A DNA stretch of 64,000 nt. It comes from Acidimicrobiales bacterium. Lineage in GTDB: Bacteria > Actinomycetota > Acidimicrobiia > Acidimicrobiales > Aldehydirespiratoraceae. The notes under the pieces were generated by a model that saw only the letters and a list, made by a program, of their open reading frames with translations, searched no databases and was not told where the DNA came from. The stretch spans positions 1-64,000 of the forward strand of contig JAWKIR010000003.1 in assembly GCA_041394245.1 (NCBI GenBank). Reading direction: 5' to 3'. This document shows, in pieces, positions 16,742-25,218 of the stretch (position 1 is the first letter of the stretch; every line of letters starts with the position of its first letter). A program made the translations under genes and the position numbers.

Positions 16742-17917
16742 ATGGCCGGTGACAAGACGTCGAAGACCGAGAAGCCGACCGAGAAGAAGAAGAAGGACTC
16801 CCGCAAGGAGGGTCAGGTCGTCCGGTCGCAGGACCTCGTCCCGTGGCTCCTGGTGGTCTCGGCGACGTTCATCATGCCCGCCTACCTCGGGACGGCGGGC
16901 GACGTCCTCTCCGCTCGGTTCGCCCAGGTACGGACCGTTGCCGCCGATCCGAGCCCGCAAGCGGCGTCCGCACAGCTCAGCGGGGCCCTCGGCGACATCT
17001 TCCAGCTCTGTCTCCCGATCCTGATCGGCGCCGCGTTCATCGCCCTGGTCGCAACGCTCGGCCAGACCGGCTTCATGCTGAGCTCGAAGGCCATGAAGCC
17101 CCAGTTCAAGCGCCTGAATCCGGTGGCGGGACTCAAGCGGATCGCGTCCCCTCGGGGGCAGTGGGAGGCGGTGAAGGCAGCGTTGCGACTCGCGATGGTG
17201 GCGATGGTCGCCATCCCGCTGGTGATGGGGGTGGCCGACGATCTCACCGGCCGGCCGCAGTTCGAGATCGGCGCCTCGTTGGCCTACCTCGGTGGGAAGC
17301 TCATCGACCTCGCCCGGCTCGTCGGCGTCCTGGGTCTGCTCATCGCCGCGCTCGACTACGCCATGCAGCGTCGAAACCACCTGCGCGACCTGAAGATGTC
17401 GAAGCAGGAGATCAAGGACGAACACAAGCAATCCGACGGTGACCCCCACATCAAGGGGCGGATGCGACAGGCGGCGCGCCAGATGTCACGCAATCGGATG
17501 TTGGCGAACTCCGCACCGGCCACCGTGATCGTGGTCAACCCGACCCACTACTCCGTTGCGTTGCGCTACGACGAGGCGATCGGCGTGCCGGTCGTCATCG
17601 ACAAGGGTGTCGGTGCCAAGGCCCTCAAGATCCGAGCGGACGGGCTGGCCCGTTCGGTGCCGGTGGTGGAGTGCCGTCCGCTGGCTCGGGCCCTCTTCCG
17701 GGTGTGTGATGTGGGGACACCGGTGCCCAACGAGATGTTCCAGGGTGTGGCCGTGCTGCTGGCCTTCGTGCATCGCCTGGGCGCTCGTCGTTCGCTGGGT
17801 GGCGTGCACCTGATGCCGTTCGACATCGAGGCGCTGGCCATACCCGAGAAGACCCGCAAGCTCGACGAAGCGCGGATGCTGGCCGAGGCAAGGATGATGG
17901 CCGAGACACCGGCCTGA
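16742..17917 (+). CDS. flhB: Flagellar export switch protein FlhB
   Basis: This 391-aa protein opens with the family hallmark KTEKPTEKKKKDSRKEGQV, then four membrane helices and a cytoplasmic autocleaving domain. The cleavage motif NPTH is present at 266-269 (VVNPTHYSVALRY). FlhB switches the export apparatus from rod/hook to filament substrates. The C-terminal tail beyond residue 355 is variable. It is the last gene of the operon; a LexA-boxed HNH gene starts 43 nt downstream. Confidence 0.96.
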   Translation: MAGDKTSKTEKPTEKKKKDSRKEGQVVRSQDLVPWLLVVSATFIMPAYLGTAGDVLSARFAQVRTVAADPSPQAASAQLSGALGDIFQLCLPILIGAAFIALVATLGQTGFMLSSKAMKPQFKRLNPVAGLKRIASPRGQWEAVKAALRLAMVAMVAIPLVMGVADDLTGRPQFEIGASLAYLGGKLIDLARLVGVLGLLIAALDYAMQRRNHLRDLKMSKQEIKDEHKQSDGDPHIKGRMRQAARQMSRNRMLANSAPATVIVVNPTHYSVALRYDEAIGVPVVIDKGVGAKALKIRADGLARSVPVVECRPLARALFRVCDVGTPVPNEMFQGVAVLLAFVHRLGARRSLGGVHLMPFDIEALAIPEKTRKLDEARMLAEARMMAETPA

Positions 17918-17947
17918 ACGGGCGGAAGCGCTGTCACAGGGGCGGCG

Positions 17948-17968
17948 TAGTATCGAACGTATGTTCGG
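17948..17968 (+). promoter_or_regulatory. LexA-type SOS box and -10 element overlapping an HNH gene start
   Basis: TCGAAC (17953-17958), GTAT, GTTCGG (17963-17968) matches 11 of the 12 fixed bases of the mycobacterial SOS box TCGAAC-N4-GTTCGA. A -10 hexamer TAGTAT (17948-17953) ends 7 nt before the ATG at 17961, so transcription should begin at or next to the start codon. A bound LexA would cover the transcription start. Confidence 0.75.
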
Positions 17969-19214
17969 TTCCGAGGTGGGTTTCGATGCGGATGTGGCAG
18001 CCGCAGAGATCGCGCGGCTCGAGCGTGAAGCGCGGCGGCTCGATGCGCAACGGATCGCCTTGTTGGATCGCATCGACCGGTCCGGCGTGTTCGTGGCCGA
18101 CGCGCACTTCTCGGCCAAGACGATGATGCGCCTCCATGCCCACCTGTCGGGGCCCGAGGCGACCCAGCGCGATCGGGTGATGAAGTGTCTGCGGGATCTG
18201 CCGGCGGTGGCCGAGTGCTACGCCGACGGGCTGGTCGGCACCGACCAGGTGCGGCGCATCGCCGCGGTCTGGGCCAACCCGCGGGTGCGTGAATACGTGG
18301 CGGTGTGTGAAGACGAGTTCCTGCTCGCGGCCCGGCAGATGGAGTTCGTCGAGTTCGACGCGTTCTGTGTCGAGTGGGTCAACCGGGTCGATCAGGACGG
18401 CGCGCAGGACAAGGCCAACCGGCGCTGGCGACGCCGCTCGATCGACACCGTGCAGGACTTCAACGGGTTCTGGGACCTCCGCGGCCGCATGATGAGTGTC
18501 GACGGCGCCCAACTCGACGAAACACTCGACCGGTTGGTCGACGCGTTGCGCCTCGCCGACATCGAAACCGCCCAAACCGAACACGGCGACAACTGGCGCC
18601 AACACCTCCCGCGCACAACAGCGCAGCTGCGCTACGACGCCTTCATGCAACTCGTCCGCCGCGGCGCCGCGGTCGGCCCCGACAGCCAACCCCTCGGCAC
18701 CTGCACCGACCTCGTCATCGACGACACCACCTACGAGCACCACGCGGCCCGCCTGGCCGGCGCGGACGCGCCGCCGATCGATGCGACCGACCGCAACCGG
18801 TTCTCCCGTACCATCGACGGCCGCTACGTCAACCCCGCCGAGATCGTCGCCCACTCACTCGTCGACCACGTCCGCCGCGTCGTCGTCAACACCGCCGGAG
18901 TCGTCATCGACCTCGGCCGCCGCTCACGGCTCTTCACCGGCAACGCCCGCGACGCCGCCCTGCTCACCGAAGCCTCCTGCTACTGGACCGGCTGCTGGAT
19001 CCCCGCCTCCAAATGCCACATCGACCACCTCACCCCGTGGCGTCGACACGGCAGAACCAGCCCCGCCAACGGGGCACCCGGCTGCGGGAAACACAACCGC
19101 ACCAAAGAACACGGCTTCCACACCTGGCGCACCGAGTCCGGCGAATGGAAACTCACCCGCCCCGACGGCACCCCCATCCCCGACCACCTCACCCACTGGC
19201 CCGACGCCGCCTGA
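17961..19214 (+). CDS. DUF222/13E12-type HNH endonuclease
   Basis: This 417-aa protein has an N-terminal DUF222 helical domain (EIARLEREARRLDAQRIALL, RRIAAVWANPRVREYV) and a C-terminal HNH nuclease fold. The zinc/HNH residues are visible: SCYWTGC, then CHIDHLTPWRRHG, then CGKHNRTKEHGFHTW. This is the multicopy actinobacterial 13E12 repeat family, whose members in mycobacteria include SOS-controlled copies and phage attachment sites. The start coincides with a LexA-type box and a leaderless -10, so induction after DNA damage is predicted. Its end abuts a HIT gene lacking its own 5' end, which suggests arrival by recombination. Confidence 0.88.
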   Translation: MFGSEVGFDADVAAAEIARLEREARRLDAQRIALLDRIDRSGVFVADAHFSAKTMMRLHAHLSGPEATQRDRVMKCLRDLPAVAECYADGLVGTDQVRRIAAVWANPRVREYVAVCEDEFLLAARQMEFVEFDAFCVEWVNRVDQDGAQDKANRRWRRRSIDTVQDFNGFWDLRGRMMSVDGAQLDETLDRLVDALRLADIETAQTEHGDNWRQHLPRTTAQLRYDAFMQLVRRGAAVGPDSQPLGTCTDLVIDDTTYEHHAARLAGADAPPIDATDRNRFSRTIDGRYVNPAEIVAHSLVDHVRRVVVNTAGVVIDLGRRSRLFTGNARDAALLTEASCYWTGCWIPASKCHIDHLTPWRRHGRTSPANGAPGCGKHNRTKEHGFHTWRTESGEWKLTRPDGTPIPDHLTHWPDAA

Positions 19215-19614
19215 AACACCGGCGAGCATCGCGCACGAATCGGACCGCATCCTCGCGTTCATGGACATCGACCCGGTGACGCCCGGCCACCTGTTGGTGA
19301 TCCCGAGGGCGCACCATGCCGATCTCGCCGATGTGGACCCGGCGGATGCGGTGGAAATGATGGTGGTGGCACAACAGTTGAACGTCGCCGTTCGTGCGAG
19401 CGAACTCGCACCGCTGGGCGTCAACCTGTTCTACGCCGACGGCGAGGAAGCCGGTCAGGAGGTGTTCCATGCCCATCTCCACATCATCCCCCGCGACGAG
19501 GGCGATGGATTCGGGCTCACGATTCGACGCGACCCTGCGCCCTCGCGAGCCGAACTCGATCGACTGGCCGGGCTGATCACACCGCCAGGCGGCCGGGAAC
19601 CTAGATTCCCCAGG
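19205..19614 (+). pseudogene. HIT family protein, 5'-truncated
   Basis: HIT-family homology begins abruptly at ETPASIAHESDRILAFMDID, at the HNH stop codon. Usual HIT proteins have about 12-18 residues before this point (start codon, C-x-x-C or FxxI strand, G-E). The rest is well preserved: PVTPGHLLVIPRAHHADLAD and the catalytic triad HAHLHIIPR. No start codon with a ribosome site precedes it in frame. ATG 19261 (MDIDPVTPG) could give a shortened protein. There is no stop before the acyl-CoA synthetase, so the frame runs into that gene. Most simply it is a 5'-deleted gene created when the HNH element arrived. HIT proteins are nucleotidyl hydrolases or transferases. Confidence 0.7.
19602..19607 (+). 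promoter_or_regulatory. -10 element of leaderless acyl-CoA synthetase
   Basis: TAGATT ends 7 nt before the GTG at 19615, the spacing expected when transcription starts on the initiation codon. No ribosome site is present. It lies inside the frame of the truncated HIT gene, which argues that the synthetase is expressed separately. Confidence 0.5.
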
Positions 19615-21282
19615 GTGAGCTTCGACGCCAACATCGCGACGGTCTTCGAGCGGATCGCGGCGCGGATCCCCGACCGGGAGGCGGTGATCACCCCCGCTCG
19701 GCGGCTCACGTTCGCCGAGGTCGACGATCGAGCGAACCGCCTGGCCAATGCCCTCATCGACGCGGGCGTCGGCTGCCACACCGAGCGGGAAGAGCTCGAA
19801 CCGTGGGAGTCGGGACAGGGCCATGTGGCGCTCTACCTCCACAACGGGCCCGAGTACCTCGAGGGCATGCTCGCCGCCTGGAAGGCACGCGGGGTCTCGC
19901 TCAACGTCAACTACCGCTACGTGGCCGAGGAACTGATCGGTCTGCTGACCGATGCCGACGCGAAGGCGATCGTGTACCACGCCTGCTTCGCGCCGGTGAT
20001 CGCCGAGATCCGGCCGCACCTCCCGTCGCTGGCCACCCTGATCCAGGTGGCCGACACGAGCGGCGAGCCGCTGCTGGAGGGCGCCGTCGACTACGAGACG
20101 CTGCTCGCCGAGTCGTCGGCGGAGCGACCCGACCTCGAGCGTTCACCCGACGACCTCTACATGGTCTACACGGGAGGCACGACCGGGCTTCCGAAGGGCG
20201 TGCTGTGGCGCCAGGCCGACATCTGGGTCGGCGCGATGGGCGGCGCCGACCCCCGCAACGGCGAGGAGTTCGACAGCTACGAGGCCGTGGCCGAATCGGC
20301 CGCCGAGGAGCGGGTGTTCCCCTACCTCATCGCCGCGCCGCTCATGCACGGCGGCGGCCAGTGGCTGGCCTGGCTCGGGTGGATGGGCGGCGATCCGGTG
20401 GTGTTCGGCCATGTCGTCGACCGGCTCGATCCGGCCGATGTCCTGCAGACGATCGAGCGGGAGAAGTGCTCGTTCATGATCGTGATCGGCAACGCCTTCG
20501 GGCGGCCGATCCTCGACGAGCTCGACCGCGCCGTCACCGCGGGCACGCCCTACGACATCTCGTCGCTGAAGGTCCTCGCCACCGGGGCCGCGGCGATGAC
20601 CACCGGGGTGAAGGAGGAGTTCCTCGCCCATCGACCGGGGCTGCGCATCATCGACTCGATGGGCGCGTCGGAGAGCGGCACCCAGGGGCGCAACGTCAGC
20701 ACCGACAAGGGCGAGATCGAGGCCGGGGTGTTCGAGCCCGGACCCGGGACGGGGATCATCTCCGACGACATGACCGCGCCCGTCCCACCTGCGCCCGGCG
20801 CGTCCGGTTGGCTCGCCCGCTCCGGCCGCATCCCGCTGGGATATCTCGGCGACGCCGACAAGACCCGTCGCACCTTCCCGACCATCGACGGTGTGCGCTA
20901 CTCGGTGCCCGGCGACCGGGCGGAGTGGTTGGCCGACGGACGACTCAAGCTGCTGGGGCGCGACTCGGTGTGCATCAACACCGGCGGCGAGAAGGTCTTC
21001 GTCGAGGAGGTCGAGGCGGTGCTGCATGCGCATCCGGCCGTGCGCGACGCCGTGGTCGTCGGCCGACCGAGCGAACGCTGGGGCAACGAGGTGTGCGCGG
21101 TCGTGTCGACCTCGTCACCGGTCACCCGCGAGGAGTTGATCGAGCACTGCGACGGGCATCTCGCGCGCTACAAGCTTCCGCGTACAGTGATCGCCGTGCC
21201 GGAAGTGGTTCGTGGACCCAACGGCAAGGCCGACTATCGATGGGCCGCGGCGATCGCGGCTGGAGAGAGGGAAGAACCATGA
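19615..21282 (+). CDS. Acyl-CoA synthetase (FadD type, AMP-forming)
   Basis: This 555-aa ANL-superfamily ligase activates a carboxylic acid as acyl-AMP and then acyl-CoA. The P-loop is MVYTGGTTGLPKGVLWRQ, very like actinobacterial sterol/fatty-acid FadD enzymes. The adenine-binding stretch is SMGASESGTQG. The hinge region is PGDRAEWLADGRLKLLGRDS. A10 Lys is in VRGPNGKADYRW near the C-terminus. GTG 19615 is chosen from the -10 spacing and the usual N-terminus (ANIATVFERIAARIPDREAV). It overlaps the next SDR gene by ATGA, and an enoyl-CoA hydratase gene lies beyond, so the locus looks like a beta-oxidation cassette. The substrate is not determined. Confidence 0.9.
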   Translation: MSFDANIATVFERIAARIPDREAVITPARRLTFAEVDDRANRLANALIDAGVGCHTEREELEPWESGQGHVALYLHNGPEYLEGMLAAWKARGVSLNVNYRYVAEELIGLLTDADAKAIVYHACFAPVIAEIRPHLPSLATLIQVADTSGEPLLEGAVDYETLLAESSAERPDLERSPDDLYMVYTGGTTGLPKGVLWRQADIWVGAMGGADPRNGEEFDSYEAVAESAAEERVFPYLIAAPLMHGGGQWLAWLGWMGGDPVVFGHVVDRLDPADVLQTIEREKCSFMIVIGNAFGRPILDELDRAVTAGTPYDISSLKVLATGAAAMTTGVKEEFLAHRPGLRIIDSMGASESGTQGRNVSTDKGEIEAGVFEPGPGTGIISDDMTAPVPPAPGASGWLARSGRIPLGYLGDADKTRRTFPTIDGVRYSVPGDRAEWLADGRLKLLGRDSVCINTGGEKVFVEEVEAVLHAHPAVRDAVVVGRPSERWGNEVCAVVSTSSPVTREELIEHCDGHLARYKLPRTVIAVPEVVRGPNGKADYRWAAAIAAGEREEP

Positions 21283-22184
21283 GCGAGCTTCGATTCGACG
21301 AGCGGGTCGCGATCATCACCGGCGCCGGCAACGGGCTCGGCAAGGCTCACGCCCTCGAGCTCGCCCGCCGTGGCGCGATAGTCGTCGTCAACGACCTCGG
21401 CGGCGCGGTCGACGGCGAAGGCAACGACTCCAGTGCGGCCCAGCTCGTGGTCGACGAGATCACCGCGGCCGGCGGCATTGCCCTCGCCAACACCGACTCG
21501 GTGACCGATCCAGCGGCGGCGAAGGCGATGGTCGAGAGCGCAATCGCCGAGTTCGGCCGACTCGACATCGTGGTCAACAACGCCGGCATCCTGCGCGACA
21601 AGGCGTTCCACAACTCGACCCTCGAGAACTGGCAGGCCGTGATCGACGTGCACCTGACCGGTGCCTACAACGTGACGCTGCCGGCCTTCCAGCACATGCG
21701 CGAGGCCGGCTACGGCCGCATCGTGATGACCTCGTCGCCGGCCGGGCTCTACGGCAACTTCGGCCAGACCAACTACTCCTCGGCCAAGATGGGCCTCGTC
21801 GGCTTCGCCCGGGCGATCAAGCAGGAGGGCGGCCGCAAGGGCATCCACGCCAACGTGATCGCGCCGACGGCCGACACCCGGATGACCGAAGGGCTGCTCG
21901 GATCGATCGCCGACGACTCCCAGCCCGAGCACATCACCGCCGTGGTCGGCTACCTCTGCCACGAGAGCTGCGAGCTCAACGGCGAGATCCTCGCCTGCGC
22001 CGCGGGCCGGGTCGCCCGCGCCTTCGTCGGCGTCACCCCCGGCATCTTCGACCGCGACCTGTCGATCGACACCGTGGCGGCCAACATCGACGAGATCATG
22101 AACGAGGACGGCTACACGGTGCCCGACAACGTCGGCGACGAGATGAAGCTGATCCTCGAGGGGCTCAAGGCCAACCCGCGTTAG
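21279..22184 (+). CDS. SDR 3-hydroxyacyl-CoA dehydrogenase (MFE-2/17beta-HSD4-like)
   Basis: This 301-aa short-chain dehydrogenase has the cofactor motif TGAGNGLGKAHALELARRG. It has VVNDLGG, typical of the peroxisomal multifunctional enzyme type 2 dehydrogenase group, then NNAGILRDKAF, and the catalytic Ser (TSSPAGLYGNFG) and YSSAK motif. An extended C-terminus (residues 245-301) is usual in this subgroup. Members oxidise 3-hydroxyacyl-CoA in fatty-acid or sterol side-chain degradation. The gene overlaps the acyl-CoA synthetase by ATGA, supporting a shared pathway. The precise substrate is inferred only broadly. Confidence 0.88.
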   Translation: MSELRFDERVAIITGAGNGLGKAHALELARRGAIVVVNDLGGAVDGEGNDSSAAQLVVDEITAAGGIALANTDSVTDPAAAKAMVESAIAEFGRLDIVVNNAGILRDKAFHNSTLENWQAVIDVHLTGAYNVTLPAFQHMREAGYGRIVMTSSPAGLYGNFGQTNYSSAKMGLVGFARAIKQEGGRKGIHANVIAPTADTRMTEGLLGSIADDSQPEHITAVVGYLCHESCELNGEILACAAGRVARAFVGVTPGIFDRDLSIDTVAANIDEIMNEDGYTVPDNVGDEMKLILEGLKANPR

Positions 22185-22194
22185 ACCACCACGG

Positions 22195-22947
22195 TCATCG
22201 CCCGGTCCACTCCGGGTCGCGCTTCTCGAGGAACGCGGCAACGCCTTCCTTCATGTCGTCCGAGGCCATCACCTCGGCGACGCCGCGTGCGGTGGCCGAC
22301 CAGCCCTCGTCGTCGGTGCCGCGCAGCACGGCGTCGATGGCCTGGAGGGTCTGCTGCACCGACACCGGAGAGTTGGCCGCGATCTGCTCGGCCAAGCGGA
22401 CGGCCTCGTCGAGCGCCGTGCCCTTGGCGACGACGCGGTTGACGAAGCCGAGCTGGGCGGCGCGATCGGCGGAGATCTCGGCGCCGGTGAGCAACAGCTC
22501 CTTGGCGACGTTTGGGGGCATGAGCCGGGCGGCCCGGAACAGCGCGCCACTGTTGGCGATCACGCCCCGCTTCACCTCGGGAAGTGCGAACCGCGCGTCG
22601 TCGGCGGCCACGACCATGTCGCTCGCCATGCAGAGCTCGAAGCCACCACCGAACGCCAGCCCCTCGACCGCGGCGATCATGGGCTTGGTTCGGCGCCGAC
22701 GGATGACGCCGTACTCGCCGCCGCGTTCGGTGGGACGACCCGGGCCGTCCTTCAGGTCGGTGCCGGCGCAGAACAGGTTCGGCCCGCCCGTGAGAACGAC
22801 CACCCACTGATCGGGGTCGTCCTCGAAATCGTTGAACGCTGCGTCGAGCCCTGCGGCGACATCGCGGTTGATCGCGTTGCGCTTGTCCTCGCGGGTGATC
22901 GTCACGATCGTCACCCGACCGCGGGCTGTCACATCCACTACTTCCAT
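22195..22947 (-). CDS. Enoyl-CoA hydratase/isomerase (crotonase family)
   Basis: This 250-aa crotonase has an oxyanion-hole loop (FCAGTDLKDG) and a second loop (EGLAFGGGFELCMASDMV). The first catalytic Glu position falls in a region reading PEVKRGVIANSGALFRA; the second is not the canonical Glu. It may therefore be an isomerase or have an altered specificity rather than a standard hydratase. AGGAGG lies 5 nt before the ATG at 22947. It is convergent with the SDR gene and divergent from the M24 gene. Confidence 0.85.
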   Translation of the reverse strand: MEVVDVTARGRVTIVTITREDKRNAINRDVAAGLDAAFNDFEDDPDQWVVVLTGGPNLFCAGTDLKDGPGRPTERGGEYGVIRRRRTKPMIAAVEGLAFGGGFELCMASDMVVAADDARFALPEVKRGVIANSGALFRAARLMPPNVAKELLLTGAEISADRAAQLGFVNRVVAKGTALDEAVRLAEQIAANSPVSVQQTLQAIDAVLRGTDDEGWSATARGVAEVMASDDMKEGVAAFLEKRDPEWTGR

Positions 22948-23038
22948 GAGTGCCTCCTGGCGGAATGATGCCACCGGTTCGGCCGCGCACCGGCGTCCGC
23001 ACATGACGCGAGTGTTAGATGTGATGCATGCTGGCGGA

Positions 23039-24271
23039 ATGAACGCCGCCGTGGAGCTCCCGCTTCCCGACCTCGCCCGCATGCGCCGGACCCGTCTCGA
23101 CCGACTCCAAGCCGAGATGCGGCGCCAGGATGTTGCGCTCGCGGTTCTGCTCCACGCCCCGCATGTCACCTACGCGACCGGCTACGTACCCGACGCGGTC
23201 GATGCCAGCCATGTGAACTACCTCCGGCCGGTCGCGATCGTGCCGGCGCAGGGACCGGCTCGACTCCACGCACACACCACCGGCCGCACGCCCGACGGGA
23301 GCCTCGGCGCACTCGACGCGGTACTCGGGTCGCCGCTCTGGCCGGAGCTCGACGACGGCGTTCCCGACCTCGTACAGGCGATCCACGATGCTGCCGGCCC
23401 GCTCACCGGCATGCGGATCGCCGTCGACTCCATCACCGGCGCGATGGCGCGTGCCGACGTGTTCGCCGGGGCCGAACTGGTCGATGCGACACGGGTGCTC
23501 GGACCGGTCCGGCTGTGCAAGACCGACGACGAGGTCGCCTGCATCGAACACGCCCAGATCGTCAACGAGCGGGCGATGGAGGTCGCCCGGGCCCGATGCG
23601 TGCCCGGTGCCCGGCGATCCGAGGTCGCCGGAGCGTTCTTGGCCGAACTGCGCCGACTCGGCGGCGACCACAACGAGATCGACCCGATCTTCCAGGTGAT
23701 GCCCCGTCGCCGCGAGGATGGCGTGACGACGGCCGACGGTGGCGTCGCCTTCCCGACCGGCATCGAGGATCCCGTGTTCGCCGAAGGCGATCTCGTCTGG
23801 GTCGACGCCGGCCACGGTCACGAGGGTTATGCGTCGGACTACGGCCGCACCTGGATCGTCGGCCGAGCCCCCGACGCCGATGAACAGGCGTGCTTCGAGC
23901 AATGGCAGCACATCATGGCGGCGACCATTTCCGCGATCCGGCCCGGCGCCACCCTCGGCGATGTGGGTCGCGCCGCGACGGATGCCAACGGCGGCGAACG
24001 ACCCTGGCTGTCGCACTTCTACGTCGCCCATGCGGTCGGCCTCGACAGCGCCGAGATGCCGATGATCGGGTCCGACCTCGGCGACGAGTTCGACGACGGC
24101 TACGAGCTCGCCGAGGGAATGATCCTGGTGCTCGAACCGATCGTGTGGCGTGACGGCATCGCCAGTTATCGGGCCGAGGAGATCGTCGTCGTGACCGCTG
24201 ACGGATGCCGGATGCTCACGAGCCATCCGGGGTACCTGCCGTTCGAGCCGCCCGCGCAGGACCACGCATGA
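23039..24271 (+). CDS. M24 family metallopeptidase (Xaa-Pro/creatinase type)
   Basis: This protein of about 410 aa has a creatinase N-terminal domain (RLDRLQAEMRRQDVALAVLL, ATGYVPDAVDASH) and a pita-bread catalytic domain. The metal ligands look complete: Asp in WVDAGHGHEG and in SDYGRTW, His in HAVGLDSAEMP, Glu in LVLEPIVW and Glu in RAEEIVVV. It should hydrolyse an Xaa-Pro-like or amidino bond. ATG 23024 is an alternative; no ribosome site decides between them. The next gene, a degenerate M24 paralogue, overlaps by ATGA. Confidence 0.85.
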   Translation: MNAAVELPLPDLARMRRTRLDRLQAEMRRQDVALAVLLHAPHVTYATGYVPDAVDASHVNYLRPVAIVPAQGPARLHAHTTGRTPDGSLGALDAVLGSPLWPELDDGVPDLVQAIHDAAGPLTGMRIAVDSITGAMARADVFAGAELVDATRVLGPVRLCKTDDEVACIEHAQIVNERAMEVARARCVPGARRSEVAGAFLAELRRLGGDHNEIDPIFQVMPRRREDGVTTADGGVAFPTGIEDPVFAEGDLVWVDAGHGHEGYASDYGRTWIVGRAPDADEQACFEQWQHIMAATISAIRPGATLGDVGRAATDANGGERPWLSHFYVAHAVGLDSAEMPMIGSDLGDEFDDGYELAEGMILVLEPIVWRDGIASYRAEEIVVVTADGCRMLTSHPGYLPFEPPAQDHA

Positions 24272-25218
24272 CCAGCGCCTCGCTCGTGGAGGATCGCCGC
24301 AACCGGGTGCTGGCCGCGATGGCCGATGCCGGGCTCGACGTACTCGTGCTCGGCCGCCAGGACGACGCGAACTTCGCATCCGGGATGCACCGCCTCTGGA
24401 CCGCGGGCACACGACCATTCGGTGCCGGCTGCATCGTCGTCGGGTCGAGCGGGCGCACCCACGTGCTGTCGAGCTGGGACGCGGGTCTGCCACCGACGAT
24501 GTCGACCGAGGACCTCTACCCGTCGACGTGGAATCCGCGGGTGATGGCCGGCCACATGGCATCGGTGCCCGGGCTCGCGGAGGCCCGCCGGATCGGGGTC
24601 GACGAGGTCTCGCCGTCGTTCGCCCGGGCCGTCGCCCGCATCGCGCCCGGCGCCGAGATCATTCCGGCCGACGACGTGATCGCACGAGCCCGCCGGATCA
24701 AGTCCGCCGAAGAGGTCGAACTGATCCGCGCCGCCTGCGGCGTCGCCTGGGCCGGGATCGATGCCTTTCTCGCCGACCCGAGCAACGGCGAGTCCGGCAT
24801 CATCGAAGCGACCGCCGCACGAGGCGTCACCATTCCGTCGTCGGGACCCGTGATCCGGCGGCTCCCCGACCGGCACGAGGTCGACGTCGGCGTGATGGTC
24901 GCCGGCTACGAAGGCGGCGTCGGTGGCAGCTTCGCCGACGGGCGTCGGCTCGAGGACAGTGCCCTGTGGGCGGCATGTCGCCCCGGGGCGACCCACACGG
25001 ATCTGGCCCGCGCCGCGACCAAAGGCTGGCGCGTGCGCGGCCTGGGCATGGGCTGGGAACGGCCGGTACTGGCCCCGGGGCTGGGACACCACGAGACGCT
25101 CGAGGCCGGCATGGTCCTCAGCGTCACCGACGGCGAACAACGAGATGTCGTTGCCGTGACCACAGATGAACCCGTCGTGCTGTCGGCACGGCCGGACCCG
25201 AAGGAGACCCACACGTGA
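24268..25218 (+). CDS. M24-like protein lacking metal ligands
   Basis: This 316-aa protein is similar to the preceding M24 protein in its N-terminal domain (NRVLAAMADAGLDVLVLGRQDDANF) and its linker (ARRIKSAEEVELIRAACGVAW). In the pita-bread half the ligand positions are replaced: VDVGVMVAGYEGGVGGSFADG has no Asp-x10-Asp pattern, GMGWERPVLAPG replaces the His segment, and MVLSVTDGEQ replaces the first Glu segment. It is shorter than active members. It is likely a non-catalytic partner, translated in coupling with the active paralogue (ATGA overlap). Heterodimer formation is my inference. Confidence 0.75.
   Translation: MTSASLVEDRRNRVLAAMADAGLDVLVLGRQDDANFASGMHRLWTAGTRPFGAGCIVVGSSGRTHVLSSWDAGLPPTMSTEDLYPSTWNPRVMAGHMASVPGLAEARRIGVDEVSPSFARAVARIAPGAEIIPADDVIARARRIKSAEEVELIRAACGVAWAGIDAFLADPSNGESGIIEATAARGVTIPSSGPVIRRLPDRHEVDVGVMVAGYEGGVGGSFADGRRLEDSALWAACRPGATHTDLARAATKGWRVRGLGMGWERPVLAPGLGHHETLEAGMVLSVTDGEQRDVVAVTTDEPVVLSARPDPKETHT

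Noticed and set aside
12752..17917. Virulence-type type III secretion system
   Set aside because: FliM, FliN, FliO and FlhB features are flagellar; no needle, translocon or effector genes are present.
17961..19214. Complete insertion sequence or prophage
   Set aside because: No transposase, integrase, inverted ends or target duplication were seen. Only the HNH gene and a damaged neighbour support mobility.
19261..21282. True HIT-FadD bifunctional enzyme
   Set aside because: HIT lacks its N-terminus, and a -10 element directly precedes the synthetase GTG. Accidental read-through of frame is more likely.
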